A DNA stretch of 5,200 nt from an uncultured Polyangiaceae bacterium. GTDB taxonomy: Bacteria; Myxococcota_A; Polyangia; Polyangiales; Polyangiaceae. The notes beneath the pieces were generated by a model. It did not search any database. It was given only the letters and a program-made list of their open reading frames with translations, and was not told the DNA's origin. The translations under genes and the position numbers were made by a program. Each line of letters opens with the position of its first letter. The first letter of the stretch is position 1. The stretch is taken from positions 1 to 5,200 of the forward strand of contig CALKVR010000061.1 in NCBI GenBank assembly GCA_938004815.1, in the 5' to 3' direction. Below are positions 1 through 5,200 of the stretch, piece after piece.

Positions 1-788
1 ACGATGACGAGACCGTCTTCACTGACCCCGCGGGCGATCGCGCTGGAGTTGTTCATCGGCAGATCGAGCACGAAGAGCTCGGCGATGCCGGTCGAGCCGC
101 CGCCGCCGCCGGCGCCGCCGCCGCCCGCGCTCGACGACGACGTGCTCGAACCGCCCCCGCGGCCACCCTCGCCGCCCGCGCCGCCCACCCCGCCCCCGCC
201 GTCGGGGGCGGGCTCGTCGCAGTCGCCGGTTTCGGTGCACCGAACCTCGGAGGACACGCAAGGCTGGCCCGAAGCATCGAGGGGCGCGCCCGGCACGCAG
301 GTCGTGTCCTCGGTGCAACGCACGCCGGCGCAGGCGGCGAAGAGCGTGACCGGCAAGCGAAGCGGCTGGTGGTCGATGAACGTGACCTGGCGGCGCGCGA
401 CCACGCACTCGGGCGCCTCGGCCACCGTGCCCTGCGCGAACGCGAGACAACCCGACAAATCGCTCGTGCCGCCGTCGACCGCGAGGAGGCCGATGACCAC
501 CGCCGACGCCTCGTTCGCGCCGTCCTCGGGGACGAGCACGATCGTGCCGACGTCACCGGCGTCGCACGCGGCGGTGGTCGCGCCGATCTCGGCGTCGGCG
601 GATCGCACGTCGCGCTGGCTGCCGGCGACGACGCCGACGGCGATGAGCTCTCCGATCGCGCCCGCGCCCGAGGCACAGGGCGCGTCGGTCCGGATGTCCA
701 GCGTCACCTGGGTCGGCTCGAGGCAGGCGGAAAAGAGGAGCGCCGACCCCAGAGCTTTTCCACAAGCGCGCGTGATGCTCGATCCCAT
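1..788 (-). CDS. Secreted lipoprotein with Cys-rich domain, Gly/Ser linker and probable HAF-type repeat start (3' end outside window)
   Basis: The frame stays open from ATG at 788 to the left edge, giving 262 visible residues. A GAGGA ribosome site lies 9 bases before the ATG (798-802 in plus coordinates), which fixes the start. Residues 1-22 form a lipoprotein signal: basic start, hydrophobic run ALLFSA, then Cys22 (lipobox L-F-S-A-C). Residues 23-190 hold ten cysteines (38, 75, 114, 128, 153, 158, 164, 177, 184, 190), suggesting disulfides outside the cytoplasm. Residues 195-233 are a Gly/Ser linker. After it, residues 246-262 (NNSSAIARGVSEDGLVI) resemble one unit of the HAF-type extracellular repeat, pattern GVSxDGxVVxG, so a repeat or propeller domain probably continues outside the window. 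I infer a surface-exposed, membrane-anchored protein and do not recognise a function. The PTQVTLDIRTDAPC start is of a type I associate with hypothetical proteins of Polyangia. It is transcribed divergently from dnaB. Confidence 0.85.
   Translation of the reverse strand, partial: MGSSITRACGKALGSALLFSACLEPTQVTLDIRTDAPCASGAGAIGELIAVGVVAGSQRDVRSADAEIGATTAACDAGDVGTIVLVPEDGANEASAVVIGLLAVDGGTSDLSGCLAFAQGTVAEAPECVVARRQVTFIDHQPLRLPVTLFAACAGVRCTEDTTCVPGAPLDASGQPCVSSEVRCTETGDCDEPAPDGGGGVGGAGGEGGRGGGSSTSSSSAGGGGAGGGGGSTGIAELFVLDLPMNNSSAIARGVSEDGLVI
96..125. repeat. GCC trinucleotide tract inside the Gly-linker of the lipoprotein gene
   Basis: Ten consecutive triplets, nine GCC and one GGC, read on the plus strand. 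On the coding (minus) strand they are GGC glycine codons interrupted by one GCC alanine, giving Gly4-Ala-Gly5. A second, less regular Gly-rich stretch lies at about 158-205. Such tracts are prone to slippage in whole triplets, so linker length may vary between strains. That is inference. Confidence 0.8.
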
Positions 789-916
789 CGCCAAGGATCC
801 TCAAGGGTATCAGCGCGCGCGGGGGAGCGTCGACGTGTGACCTATCGCGTCCTACCTCGACGCGGAATCAAGTCGAAAAGCGTAGGCCGCCGAGTAGACT
901 GGCCGACTCCTCCGAG
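789..916. promoter_or_regulatory. Divergent intergenic region between the lipoprotein gene and dnaB
   Basis: This spacer must carry the promoters for both divergent genes unless dnaB is read from elsewhere. For the minus-strand gene a GAGGA ribosome site is clear at 798-802. For dnaB no purine-rich ribosome site precedes the ATG; only GAG abuts it. A weak -10-like TAGACT sits at 895-900 but has no convincing -35 partner. An 8-base palindrome CGTCGACG lies at 828-835 and could be a binding site or chance. No promoter can be assigned with confidence. Confidence 0.4.
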
Positions 917-2821
917 ATGAAGCAGTTCCCTCCGCGCTCTCAGAACAGGGGTCCACGCGAGCCGCCGGTCATCGCCGGTCGGGTTCCGCCTCACGATCTC
1001 GACGCCGAGGCCGCGGTCCTCTCGGCCATCTTGCTCAAGCAAGACGCGCTCGATCAGGTCGCCGAGATCTTGAAGTCGGAGCACTTCTATTCGGAGGCCA
1101 ACGGCCGCATCTTCGAGGCGGCGGTCGAGCTCGCTCGGCAGGGCGCTCCCATCGATCTCGTTCAGGTCGCGTCGTGGCTCCGCGACCGCGAGAAGCTCGC
1201 GCAGATCGGCGGCACCGCCTACCTCGCCCAGATCGTCGACGCCACGCCGGCGGTCGCCCACGTCGCCGCCCACGCGCGCACCGTCCGCGAAAAATGGCGC
1301 CTCCGCCGCCTCATCGCCGAGTGTCAGCGCGTCTCCGCCGAGGGGTACGGCGACGTCGGCATGGTGCAAGAGTTCATCGACGGCGCCGAGCAGGCGATCT
1401 ACGAGCTCGCCCGCACCCCCGAAGCGAACAGCGCGCAGCCGATCTCGCAGGTGCTCCGCGCCGCCTTCGAGCAAATCTCGAAAGCCGCCGAGCGCGGCGA
1501 CCGCATCACCGGCATCTCCACCGGCTTCGCCAAGCTCGACGAAAAGACGGCCGGCTTGCACGACGGCGATCTCACGATCGTGGCCGCGAGGCCGGGTATG
1601 GGAAAAACGTCATTCGTCTTGAACCTCGCCGTCAATGTGGCGTCGCCCCGTGCGCTCAGCGTTCCAGGGCCAGCCGACCGAGGCTCCGAGAAGCGCGAGC
1701 CCGGCTACGGGGTGGCTGTCTTCTCGCTCGAAATGCCGCGAGAGCAGTTGGCGACTCGTATGGTCTGCTCGGAGGGGCGGGTCGACGTCGGCAAGCTCCG
1801 CGGCGGTCACCTGACGCCCGAAGATTGGAGGCGTCTGACCGAGGGTGCGTCGTACCTCTCGATGTTGCCCATTTGGCTCGACGACACGCCGGCGATCGGC
1901 CTCCTCGAGCTCCGCGCCAAGTGCCGGCGCATCCAAGCCGAGTACAACCGCCCCGCAAAGGATGGCGAGCCCGAGAAGCGCGTCGGCCTCATCGTCATCG
2001 ACTACCTCCAGCTGATGAGCGGGCGACCAGGCGTGTCGAGCCGCGAGCAAGAGATCAGCGAGATCTCTCGCGGGCTCAAGCAGCTCGCCAAAGAGCTCCG
2101 CGTGCCCGTCATCGCGCTCAGTCAGCTCAACCGCGCCGTCGAGACCCGCGCCACGAAAGAGAAGCGACCGCAGCTCAGCGACCTTCGTGAGTGCGTCGTC
2201 GGCGATACCCTCGTCTGTCTGGCGGATGGCACCAGGAAGCCGATCCGAGATCTCGTCGGGCAGGAGCCACGCGTCCTCGCCGTCGACGAACAAGGCAAGG
2301 TCGTCGTTGCCGCGAGTGACCGCGTTTGGCGCGTGGGCGAGCGCGCCGTCTTCGACGTCGAGCTCGCGAATGGTCGCTCCATTCGCGCGACGGGGCGCCA
2401 CCGATTGCTCACGAGCACCGGATGGGCACGAGTCGAGTCGATGTCGGTCGGAGACGGCGTTGCGTTGAGCCGCGAGCCGTACGGGGGGGCGGTCTCGACC
2501 GATCGCATCGTGAGCATCACCCCTGCCGGTCGCGAAGCGGTCTACGACCTCACCGTGCCCGGGCCGGCTTCTTGGTTGGCTGACGGTATCGTCAGCCATA
2601 ACTCGGGCGCCATCGAGCAGGATGCAGACATGATCGTCTTCATCTACCGCGACGAGTACTACAACCCCGAGAACACCGAGGCGCGGGGCATCGCCGAGCT
2701 CATCATCGCGAAGCAACGCAACGGGCCGACGGGCAAGGTGCTGACGCGGTTCACGTCGTCGTGCACGCGGTTCGACAGCCTCCAGCCGGGCGACTACCCC
2801 GAGTACATGGACGACGACTGA
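917..2821 (+). CDS. dnaB: Replicative DNA helicase DnaB with an in-frame mini-intein
   Basis: DnaB is the hexameric helicase that unwinds DNA at the replication fork using ATP. The precursor is 634 aa; removing the intein (residues 426-562) leaves 497 aa, slightly longer than the roughly 450-470 usual for the family. The N-terminal DnaB domain covers about 23-126 (PPHDLDAEAAVLSAIL). The RecA-like core has Walker A ARPGMGKT (224-231, Lys230), the FSLEM motif (269-273, Glu272), Walker B LIVIDYLQLM (358-367, Asp362) and the ALSQLNR motif (Gln403). Past the intein come SGAIEQDAD, FIYRDE (Arg578) and KQRNGPTG, all DnaB hallmarks. Extra length lies at about 243-265, before the FSLEM strand. ATG 917 is the first usable start in this frame; no good ribosome site precedes it. 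The stop TGA overlaps the ATG of the next gene (TGATG). The rpsF-rpsR-rplI genes often found beside dnaB are absent. Splicing should be required for activity. Confidence 0.97.
   Translation: MKQFPPRSQNRGPREPPVIAGRVPPHDLDAEAAVLSAILLKQDALDQVAEILKSEHFYSEANGRIFEAAVELARQGAPIDLVQVASWLRDREKLAQIGGTAYLAQIVDATPAVAHVAAHARTVREKWRLRRLIAECQRVSAEGYGDVGMVQEFIDGAEQAIYELARTPEANSAQPISQVLRAAFEQISKAAERGDRITGISTGFAKLDEKTAGLHDGDLTIVAARPGMGKTSFVLNLAVNVASPRALSVPGPADRGSEKREPGYGVAVFSLEMPREQLATRMVCSEGRVDVGKLRGGHLTPEDWRRLTEGASYLSMLPIWLDDTPAIGLLELRAKCRRIQAEYNRPAKDGEPEKRVGLIVIDYLQLMSGRPGVSSREQEISEISRGLKQLAKELRVPVIALSQLNRAVETRATKEKRPQLSDLRECVVGDTLVCLADGTRKPIRDLVGQEPRVLAVDEQGKVVVAASDRVWRVGERAVFDVELANGRSIRATGRHRLLTSTGWARVESMSVGDGVALSREPYGGAVSTDRIVSITPAGREAVYDLTVPGPASWLADGIVSHNSGAIEQDADMIVFIYRDEYYNPENTEARGIAELIIAKQRNGPTGKVLTRFTSSCTRFDSLQPGDYPEYMDDD
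2192..2602 (+). other. DnaB mini-intein (137 aa, no homing endonuclease)
   Basis: This element interrupts the conserved helicase segment DLRE/SGAIEQDAD. It starts with Cys1 (CVVGDTLVCLADG, block A). Block B is GRSIRATGRHRLL, with the TxxH motif at intein residues 67-70. Block F is VYDLTVPGPASWLADGI and block G is VSHN, with His136-Asn137 before the +1 nucleophile Ser. These are the residues used for the N-S shift, Asn cyclisation and ligation in class 1 inteins. Only about 15-20 residues separate the post-block-B strands from IVSI, so no LAGLIDADG or HNH endonuclease fits. The resemblance to the Ssp DnaB intein is clear (VFDLTVPGP versus VYDLTVPGP). As I recall that intein, it sits two residues further downstream, after DLRESG. 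The usual block F histidine (PGPHNF) is Ala-Ser here. Cys1 and Cys9 are its only cysteines. Base composition looks like the flanks, suggesting long residence. Confidence 0.95.
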
Positions 2822-3252
2822 TGGCGTCTTGGGCGTTCGCCGCGATCGCGGCAAGCCTGTGCTTCGCGGCGCACTACTTGATGCTGCGCGCCGCGAGCGG
2901 GCGCATCGGCGACGCGCTCGGTGGCTTCGCCCTCGAGGCGGCGGCGACGGTGGGCCTCCTCGTCCTCGTCGCGCTCGGGCCCAGGAACGAGGTTCCCACC
3001 ACGACCGCCGGCGTCGTCTGGTCGGTGCTCAGCGGGCTCATGATCACCGGCGGGGTGACGCTGCTCTTTCTCGCGTTCCGGTTGGGCGGGCCGGTCGCGG
3101 GCACGGGGACGATCGCGCTCGGTGGCGGCGTCGTCCTGGCCGCCCTCTTCGCGCCGATGCTGTTCGGCGAGGCGTTCACGGTGCGGCGCGTGATCGGGGT
3201 CGGGCTGGGCCTCGCCGCGACGGTGATCCTCGCCACCGAGCGCCCCCATTGA
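2821..3252 (+). CDS. EamA/DMT-superfamily-type small membrane protein (single EamA domain)
   Basis: A 143-aa, very hydrophobic protein with five predicted membrane helices at about 3-22, 32-51, 62-86, 92-114 and 121-138. The second half carries features typical of the last part of an EamA repeat: a helix ending AALFAPMLFGE with a conserved Gly-Glu pair (116-117), a short polar link, then a Gly-rich final helix (VIGVGLGLAATVIL). EamA proteins move metabolites or drugs across the inner membrane, and most contain two such domains. This one has a single domain, so it probably works as a dimer, like small multidrug-resistance relatives. The substrate cannot be told from the sequence. ATG 2821 overlaps the dnaB stop (TGATG), so translation is probably coupled to the helicase. 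No functional link with replication is known to me. Confidence 0.85.
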   Translation: MASWAFAAIAASLCFAAHYLMLRAASGRIGDALGGFALEAAATVGLLVLVALGPRNEVPTTTAGVVWSVLSGLMITGGVTLLFLAFRLGGPVAGTGTIALGGGVVLAALFAPMLFGEAFTVRRVIGVGLGLAATVILATERPH

Positions 3253-3296
3253 GCCGTCGCCACCCAAGGCTTCGGCGCGGGCTCCGTCGAACGGCT

Positions 3297-4502
3297 GTGC
3301 CCCGGCTCTTCTTGGTCTTTGCGGCGTTCCTGTTCGGCTGCGCCGCGCCCGAGCAGCTGGGGATGATCACGGTGGCCCCCGGCGCTTCCGAGCGCGCGAT
3401 GGTCCTGATGCGCTTCGGGTTCCTGAGCGCGGGGGACTCGCCCGGCACGGCCGAGGTGAGGCGCCTCGCGCGAGATGAGCTCGTGCCCTCTGGGCGCTCC
3501 GCCACCGGCCGCGTCGGCGATTGGTTGCTCGAGAACGCGGCGATGGTGGCCGTCGTCGGCCAGATCGACGGCACGTCGCGGGGCGGGCGGCTCGTCGACG
3601 TGTGGCGCAAGCCGAACGGCGTCGACGGGCTCGAGGATCACGAGACGTACGTCTTCGGCAAGCTCGTCACCTACGACACGCTGCGGACCGGGTTCGACGA
3701 CAAGACCGGCGCGGCCTACGTCGAGGTGAGCGCGGTCGTCGATCGATCCGCCGACGGTCTGCCGGTGGTGTCGGTCGCGACGCGCTACGACATCGCGCCC
3801 GGCGTCGATGCGATCCTCGCGCACACCCAGATCAAGACGGTCCGCGGTGCAGTGCCCGAGGAGCCGGCGGTGCTGTTCGCCGAGCGCGTGCAGGCCGACG
3901 GCAAGGTCGAAGCGAGCGTCGACAGCAACACCGCGAGCAGCATCGGCGACACGATGGGCTACCTGCTGCACCCGCTCACGCTCCCGGCCGAGGTCGGCGC
4001 CGATGGAACCATGGCGCGGGTGGCCGTGCCCGCGACCGCCACCCCCGCGCCCGGCTCGACGTTCCTCTTCTCGCGCATGATCGCGCCCCTCGAGCGGCCC
4101 GACACGCTCGCGCTCGCGGTCGCGCGGGCGCGCATCGAGGGCGGGCGCGTGGGCGAGGTTCGGCTCCAGCTGTTCGAGGCAGGCCGGCAGCTCGCGCGGC
4201 TCGGCGTCGGCGACGTCGTGCTTCGCCGTGAAGACGGGACCGAGCTCGTCGCGCGCGGCGTCTTGCCCTGCCCACCCGAGAGCGCCTACGTCGTTCATGT
4301 CCCCGAGGGCACCTATGCGCTCGGCTTTCGCGGCGCCATCCACGGGGCGTCCCCCGTGGGAAAGGTGACCGTCGGCGAAGCCGGGACGATCGCAGAGCGC
4401 GTCTCGCTCACCGTCACCGGCGCCGCCGGCGGGTACCGCGAGCCCCCGCGGGCGTGGCGGTGCAACAAGCCCAAGGACGATCCGCCCGAGCTCGAGCTGT
4501 AG
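3297..4502 (+). CDS. Predicted lipoprotein resembling the N-terminal region of CehA/McbA PHP-type proteins, PHP domain absent
   Basis: A 401-aa protein from GTG 3297. Residues 1-15 form a short lipoprotein signal (LFLVFAAFLFGC), so Cys15 would be lipidated. An in-frame TTG at 3249, overlapping the previous stop, would add 16 residues with an Arg-rich start (RRGLRR); neither start has a good ribosome site. Residues 71-103 (GDWLLENAAMVAVVGQ, then GGRLVDVW) and 139-180 (AAYVEVSAVVDR, VVSVATRYDIAPGVDAI) resemble the beta-rich N-terminal region I associate with myxobacterial CehA/McbA family lipoproteins. In those proteins a PHP metal-dependent hydrolase domain follows. Here no DxHxH-type PHP motif is visible. 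The C-terminal third looks like further beta-sandwich material (VHVPEGTYALGF, 333-344), similar to carboxypeptidase-regulatory-like folds. It is probably a periplasmic or outer-membrane protein without hydrolase activity. The family link is by eye and moderate; the lipoprotein call is stronger. Confidence 0.75.
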   Translation: MPRLFLVFAAFLFGCAAPEQLGMITVAPGASERAMVLMRFGFLSAGDSPGTAEVRRLARDELVPSGRSATGRVGDWLLENAAMVAVVGQIDGTSRGGRLVDVWRKPNGVDGLEDHETYVFGKLVTYDTLRTGFDDKTGAAYVEVSAVVDRSADGLPVVSVATRYDIAPGVDAILAHTQIKTVRGAVPEEPAVLFAERVQADGKVEASVDSNTASSIGDTMGYLLHPLTLPAEVGADGTMARVAVPATATPAPGSTFLFSRMIAPLERPDTLALAVARARIEGGRVGEVRLQLFEAGRQLARLGVGDVVLRREDGTELVARGVLPCPPESAYVVHVPEGTYALGFRGAIHGASPVGKVTVGEAGTIAERVSLTVTGAAGGYREPPRAWRCNKPKDDPPELEL

Positions 4503-4605
4503 CAGCGCGGGGTGCGGTGAGGCCGGGGAATGTCCGGCGCGCGTTCGGGGTTCGCGCCTCGTGAGGTTGGCCGGATCCGAGGTGCCCGGTCGTCCATACG
4601 GGCGC
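4503..4605. other. Spacer between the lipoprotein gene and the sigma-factor gene; two weak hairpins
   Basis: Two overlapping inverted repeats are present: GCCGG/CCGGC (4522-4526 with 4534-4538) and GGCGCG/CGCGCC (4536-4541 with 4553-4558, 11-base loop). Neither is followed by a T-run, so an intrinsic terminator is not supported. The spacer also includes an alternative GTG start for the sigma gene at 4561. A promoter for the sigma gene may lie here but I cannot assign one. Confidence 0.35.
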
Positions 4606-5172
4606 ATGGTCGATCCGACGTTCTCCGAGGCCTATCGGCGCCTGGCACCGCCGCTTCGCTCGCGTTGCCGGCGAATCCTCCGCGACGACGCCATCGCCGA
4701 GGACATCGTTCAGGAGGCGTTCCTCCGCCTCTGGAGAGCGGGGCCGACCGTCGCAGAGGTCGGTCACGCCGGCGTCGCGCGTTGGCTCCGGACGACGAGC
4801 ACGAACCTGTCGCTCGACGCGCTCCGAGCGGCCAGGCGGCGCCGCGGCCCCACCGATCATCCGGCCGCCGCCAGCTCCGCCGAAGGCGTGCTCGACGCGC
4901 GCGAAGCGCTCGCTGCGATCCGGGCGAGCGTCCCACCGCGCGAGCTCGAGGCCGTCCTCCTCTGCCGGGTCGACGGTCGCCCGCACATCGACGCTGCGCG
5001 AGCGATGGGGGTATCCGAGCGAACCATCCGTCGCTTGCTCGGTCTCTTCGACAAGCGACCCCGCATCGGGTCGCCGGTGCTCGGCATCGTTCTGGCGCTC
5101 GCCGCGTTGCTCGCGAGCCGGTCGTGCGCCGCCGTCGAGCCCGACCTGCCGGGCCAGGTCGGCGCGCCGTGA
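4606..5172 (+). CDS. ECF-type RNA polymerase sigma factor with C-terminal transmembrane helix
   Basis: An 188-aa sigma-70-family protein. Region 2 spans about 6-80: DDAIAEDIVQEAFLRLW (27-43) is the core-polymerase-binding and -10 recognition region, followed by WLRTTSTNLSLDALRAARRR (60-79). Region 4 spans about 100-147, with a helix-turn-helix at PHIDAARAMGVSERTIRRLL (127-146) for the -35 element. There is no region 1.1 or 3, as expected of the ECF group. Unusually, residues 156-171 (GSPVLGIVLALAALLA) form a membrane helix followed by a 17-residue tail, so the factor is probably tethered to the inner membrane. No anti-sigma gene is seen beside it. Start ATG 4606 was chosen because region 2 begins directly after it; a GTG at 4561 would add 15 unconserved residues. 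The stop overlaps the next start (GTGA). Target promoters are unknown. Confidence 0.85.
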   Translation: MVDPTFSEAYRRLAPPLRSRCRRILRDDAIAEDIVQEAFLRLWRAGPTVAEVGHAGVARWLRTTSTNLSLDALRAARRRRGPTDHPAAASSAEGVLDAREALAAIRASVPPRELEAVLLCRVDGRPHIDAARAMGVSERTIRRLLGLFDKRPRIGSPVLGIVLALAALLASRSCAAVEPDLPGQVGAP

Positions 5173-5200
5173 TCCCTTACATCCACGTCCCGAGCCTCGA
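5169..5200 (+). CDS. 5' end of a coupled downstream gene, possibly prolipoprotein diacylglyceryl transferase
   Basis: A GTG at 5169 overlaps the sigma-factor stop (GTGA) and opens a frame that reaches the right edge, giving MIPYIHVPSL and a partial codon. Stop/start overlap is a common sign of a real coupled gene. The opening residues recall Lgt proteins, which often begin with a Pro-Tyr-Ile-type segment before the first membrane helix and attach diacylglycerol to lipobox cysteines. Ten residues are too few for a firm identity, so no symbol is given. Confidence 0.45.
   Translation, partial: MIPYIHVPSL

Noticed and set aside
828..835. Palindrome CGTCGACG as an operator
   Set aside because: An 8-base GC-rich palindrome is frequent by chance in such DNA and no second copy marks a site in this spacer.
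4..840. Plus-strand open frame of 278 codons opposite the lipoprotein gene, rich in Pro, Ala and Ser
   Set aside because: It is the complement of the Gly-rich lipoprotein frame. The minus strand has a clear ribosome site, signal peptide and conserved-looking composition, while this one has no domain.
872..900. Possible -35/-10 promoter for dnaB with TAGACT at 895-900
   Set aside because: Only a partial -10 match, no matching -35, and it would leave a leader of about ten bases. Too weak to annotate.
1174..2190. Arg-rich plus-strand frame overlapping dnaB (338 codons)
   Set aside because: Out-of-frame reading of dnaB with the Arg/Ala/Pro bias expected from a frame shift of GC-rich coding DNA.
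1610..2854. Minus-strand open frame of 414 codons opposite dnaB and the intein
   Set aside because: It is a shadow frame caused by G/C-ending codons. It lies fully over unmistakable DnaB and intein motifs and has no recognisable domain.
2829..3296. In-frame upstream extension of the CehA-like lipoprotein
   Set aside because: It overlaps the whole EamA gene, is Arg-rich like an out-of-frame shadow, and would bury the lipobox in the middle of a protein.
4522..4558. Hairpins GCCGG/CCGGC and GGCGCG/CGCGCC as a terminator after the lipoprotein gene
   Set aside because: Stems are short, loops are long or mismatched and no T-run follows. GC-rich DNA produces such repeats by chance.
2874..4607. Minus-strand open frame of 577 codons opposite the EamA and lipoprotein genes
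   Set aside because: Long but typical of high-GC antisense. Its composition (rich in Arg, His, Asp) matches no family, and the plus strand has membrane helices and a lipobox in the right places.

Overview
The window is GC-rich DNA with strong G/C bias at third codon positions. It carries several predicted lipoproteins, a Gly/Ser-rich cell-surface linker and a myxobacterial style of secreted protein. Together these suggest a Myxococcota genome, most likely Polyangia (Sorangium/Polyangium relatives). That placement is inferred from gene style, because there is no rRNA or other phylogenetic marker apart from DnaB.

Layout. Positions 1-788 (minus strand) hold the first 262 codons of a large secreted lipoprotein: lipobox, Cys-rich globular part, Gly/Ser linker, and the start of what looks like a HAF-type repeat domain. 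The gene runs off the left edge. A divergent spacer of 128 bases (789-916) separates it from a tightly packed plus-strand group. That group contains dnaB, the replicative helicase, carrying an in-frame 137-residue mini-intein (917-2821, intein 2192-2602). It continues with a single-domain EamA-type membrane protein whose ATG overlaps the dnaB stop (2821-3252). Next is a predicted lipoprotein resembling the N-terminal, non-catalytic part of CehA/McbA-type PHP proteins (3297-4502). After about 100 bases comes an ECF-type sigma factor with a C-terminal transmembrane helix (4606-5172). Last is a new coding region whose GTG overlaps the sigma stop (from 5169), possibly lgt.

How the parts relate. 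The dnaB and EamA genes are translationally coupled, and the lipoprotein follows closely, so these three are probably co-transcribed. The sigma gene and the gene after it form a second coupled pair. No shared pathway is evident between replication and the membrane/lipoprotein genes. A loose envelope theme (two lipoproteins, a transporter-like protein, a membrane-tethered sigma factor, possible prolipoprotein processing) is all the sequence supports.

The most notable element is the minimal intein in the DnaB helicase core. It keeps the residues needed for splicing, has no room for a homing endonuclease, and lacks the usual block F histidine. The most unusual gene architectures are the sigma factor fused to a membrane anchor and the PHP-less CehA-like lipoprotein. 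No tRNA, rRNA, CRISPR array, insertion sequence or convincing intrinsic terminator was seen.
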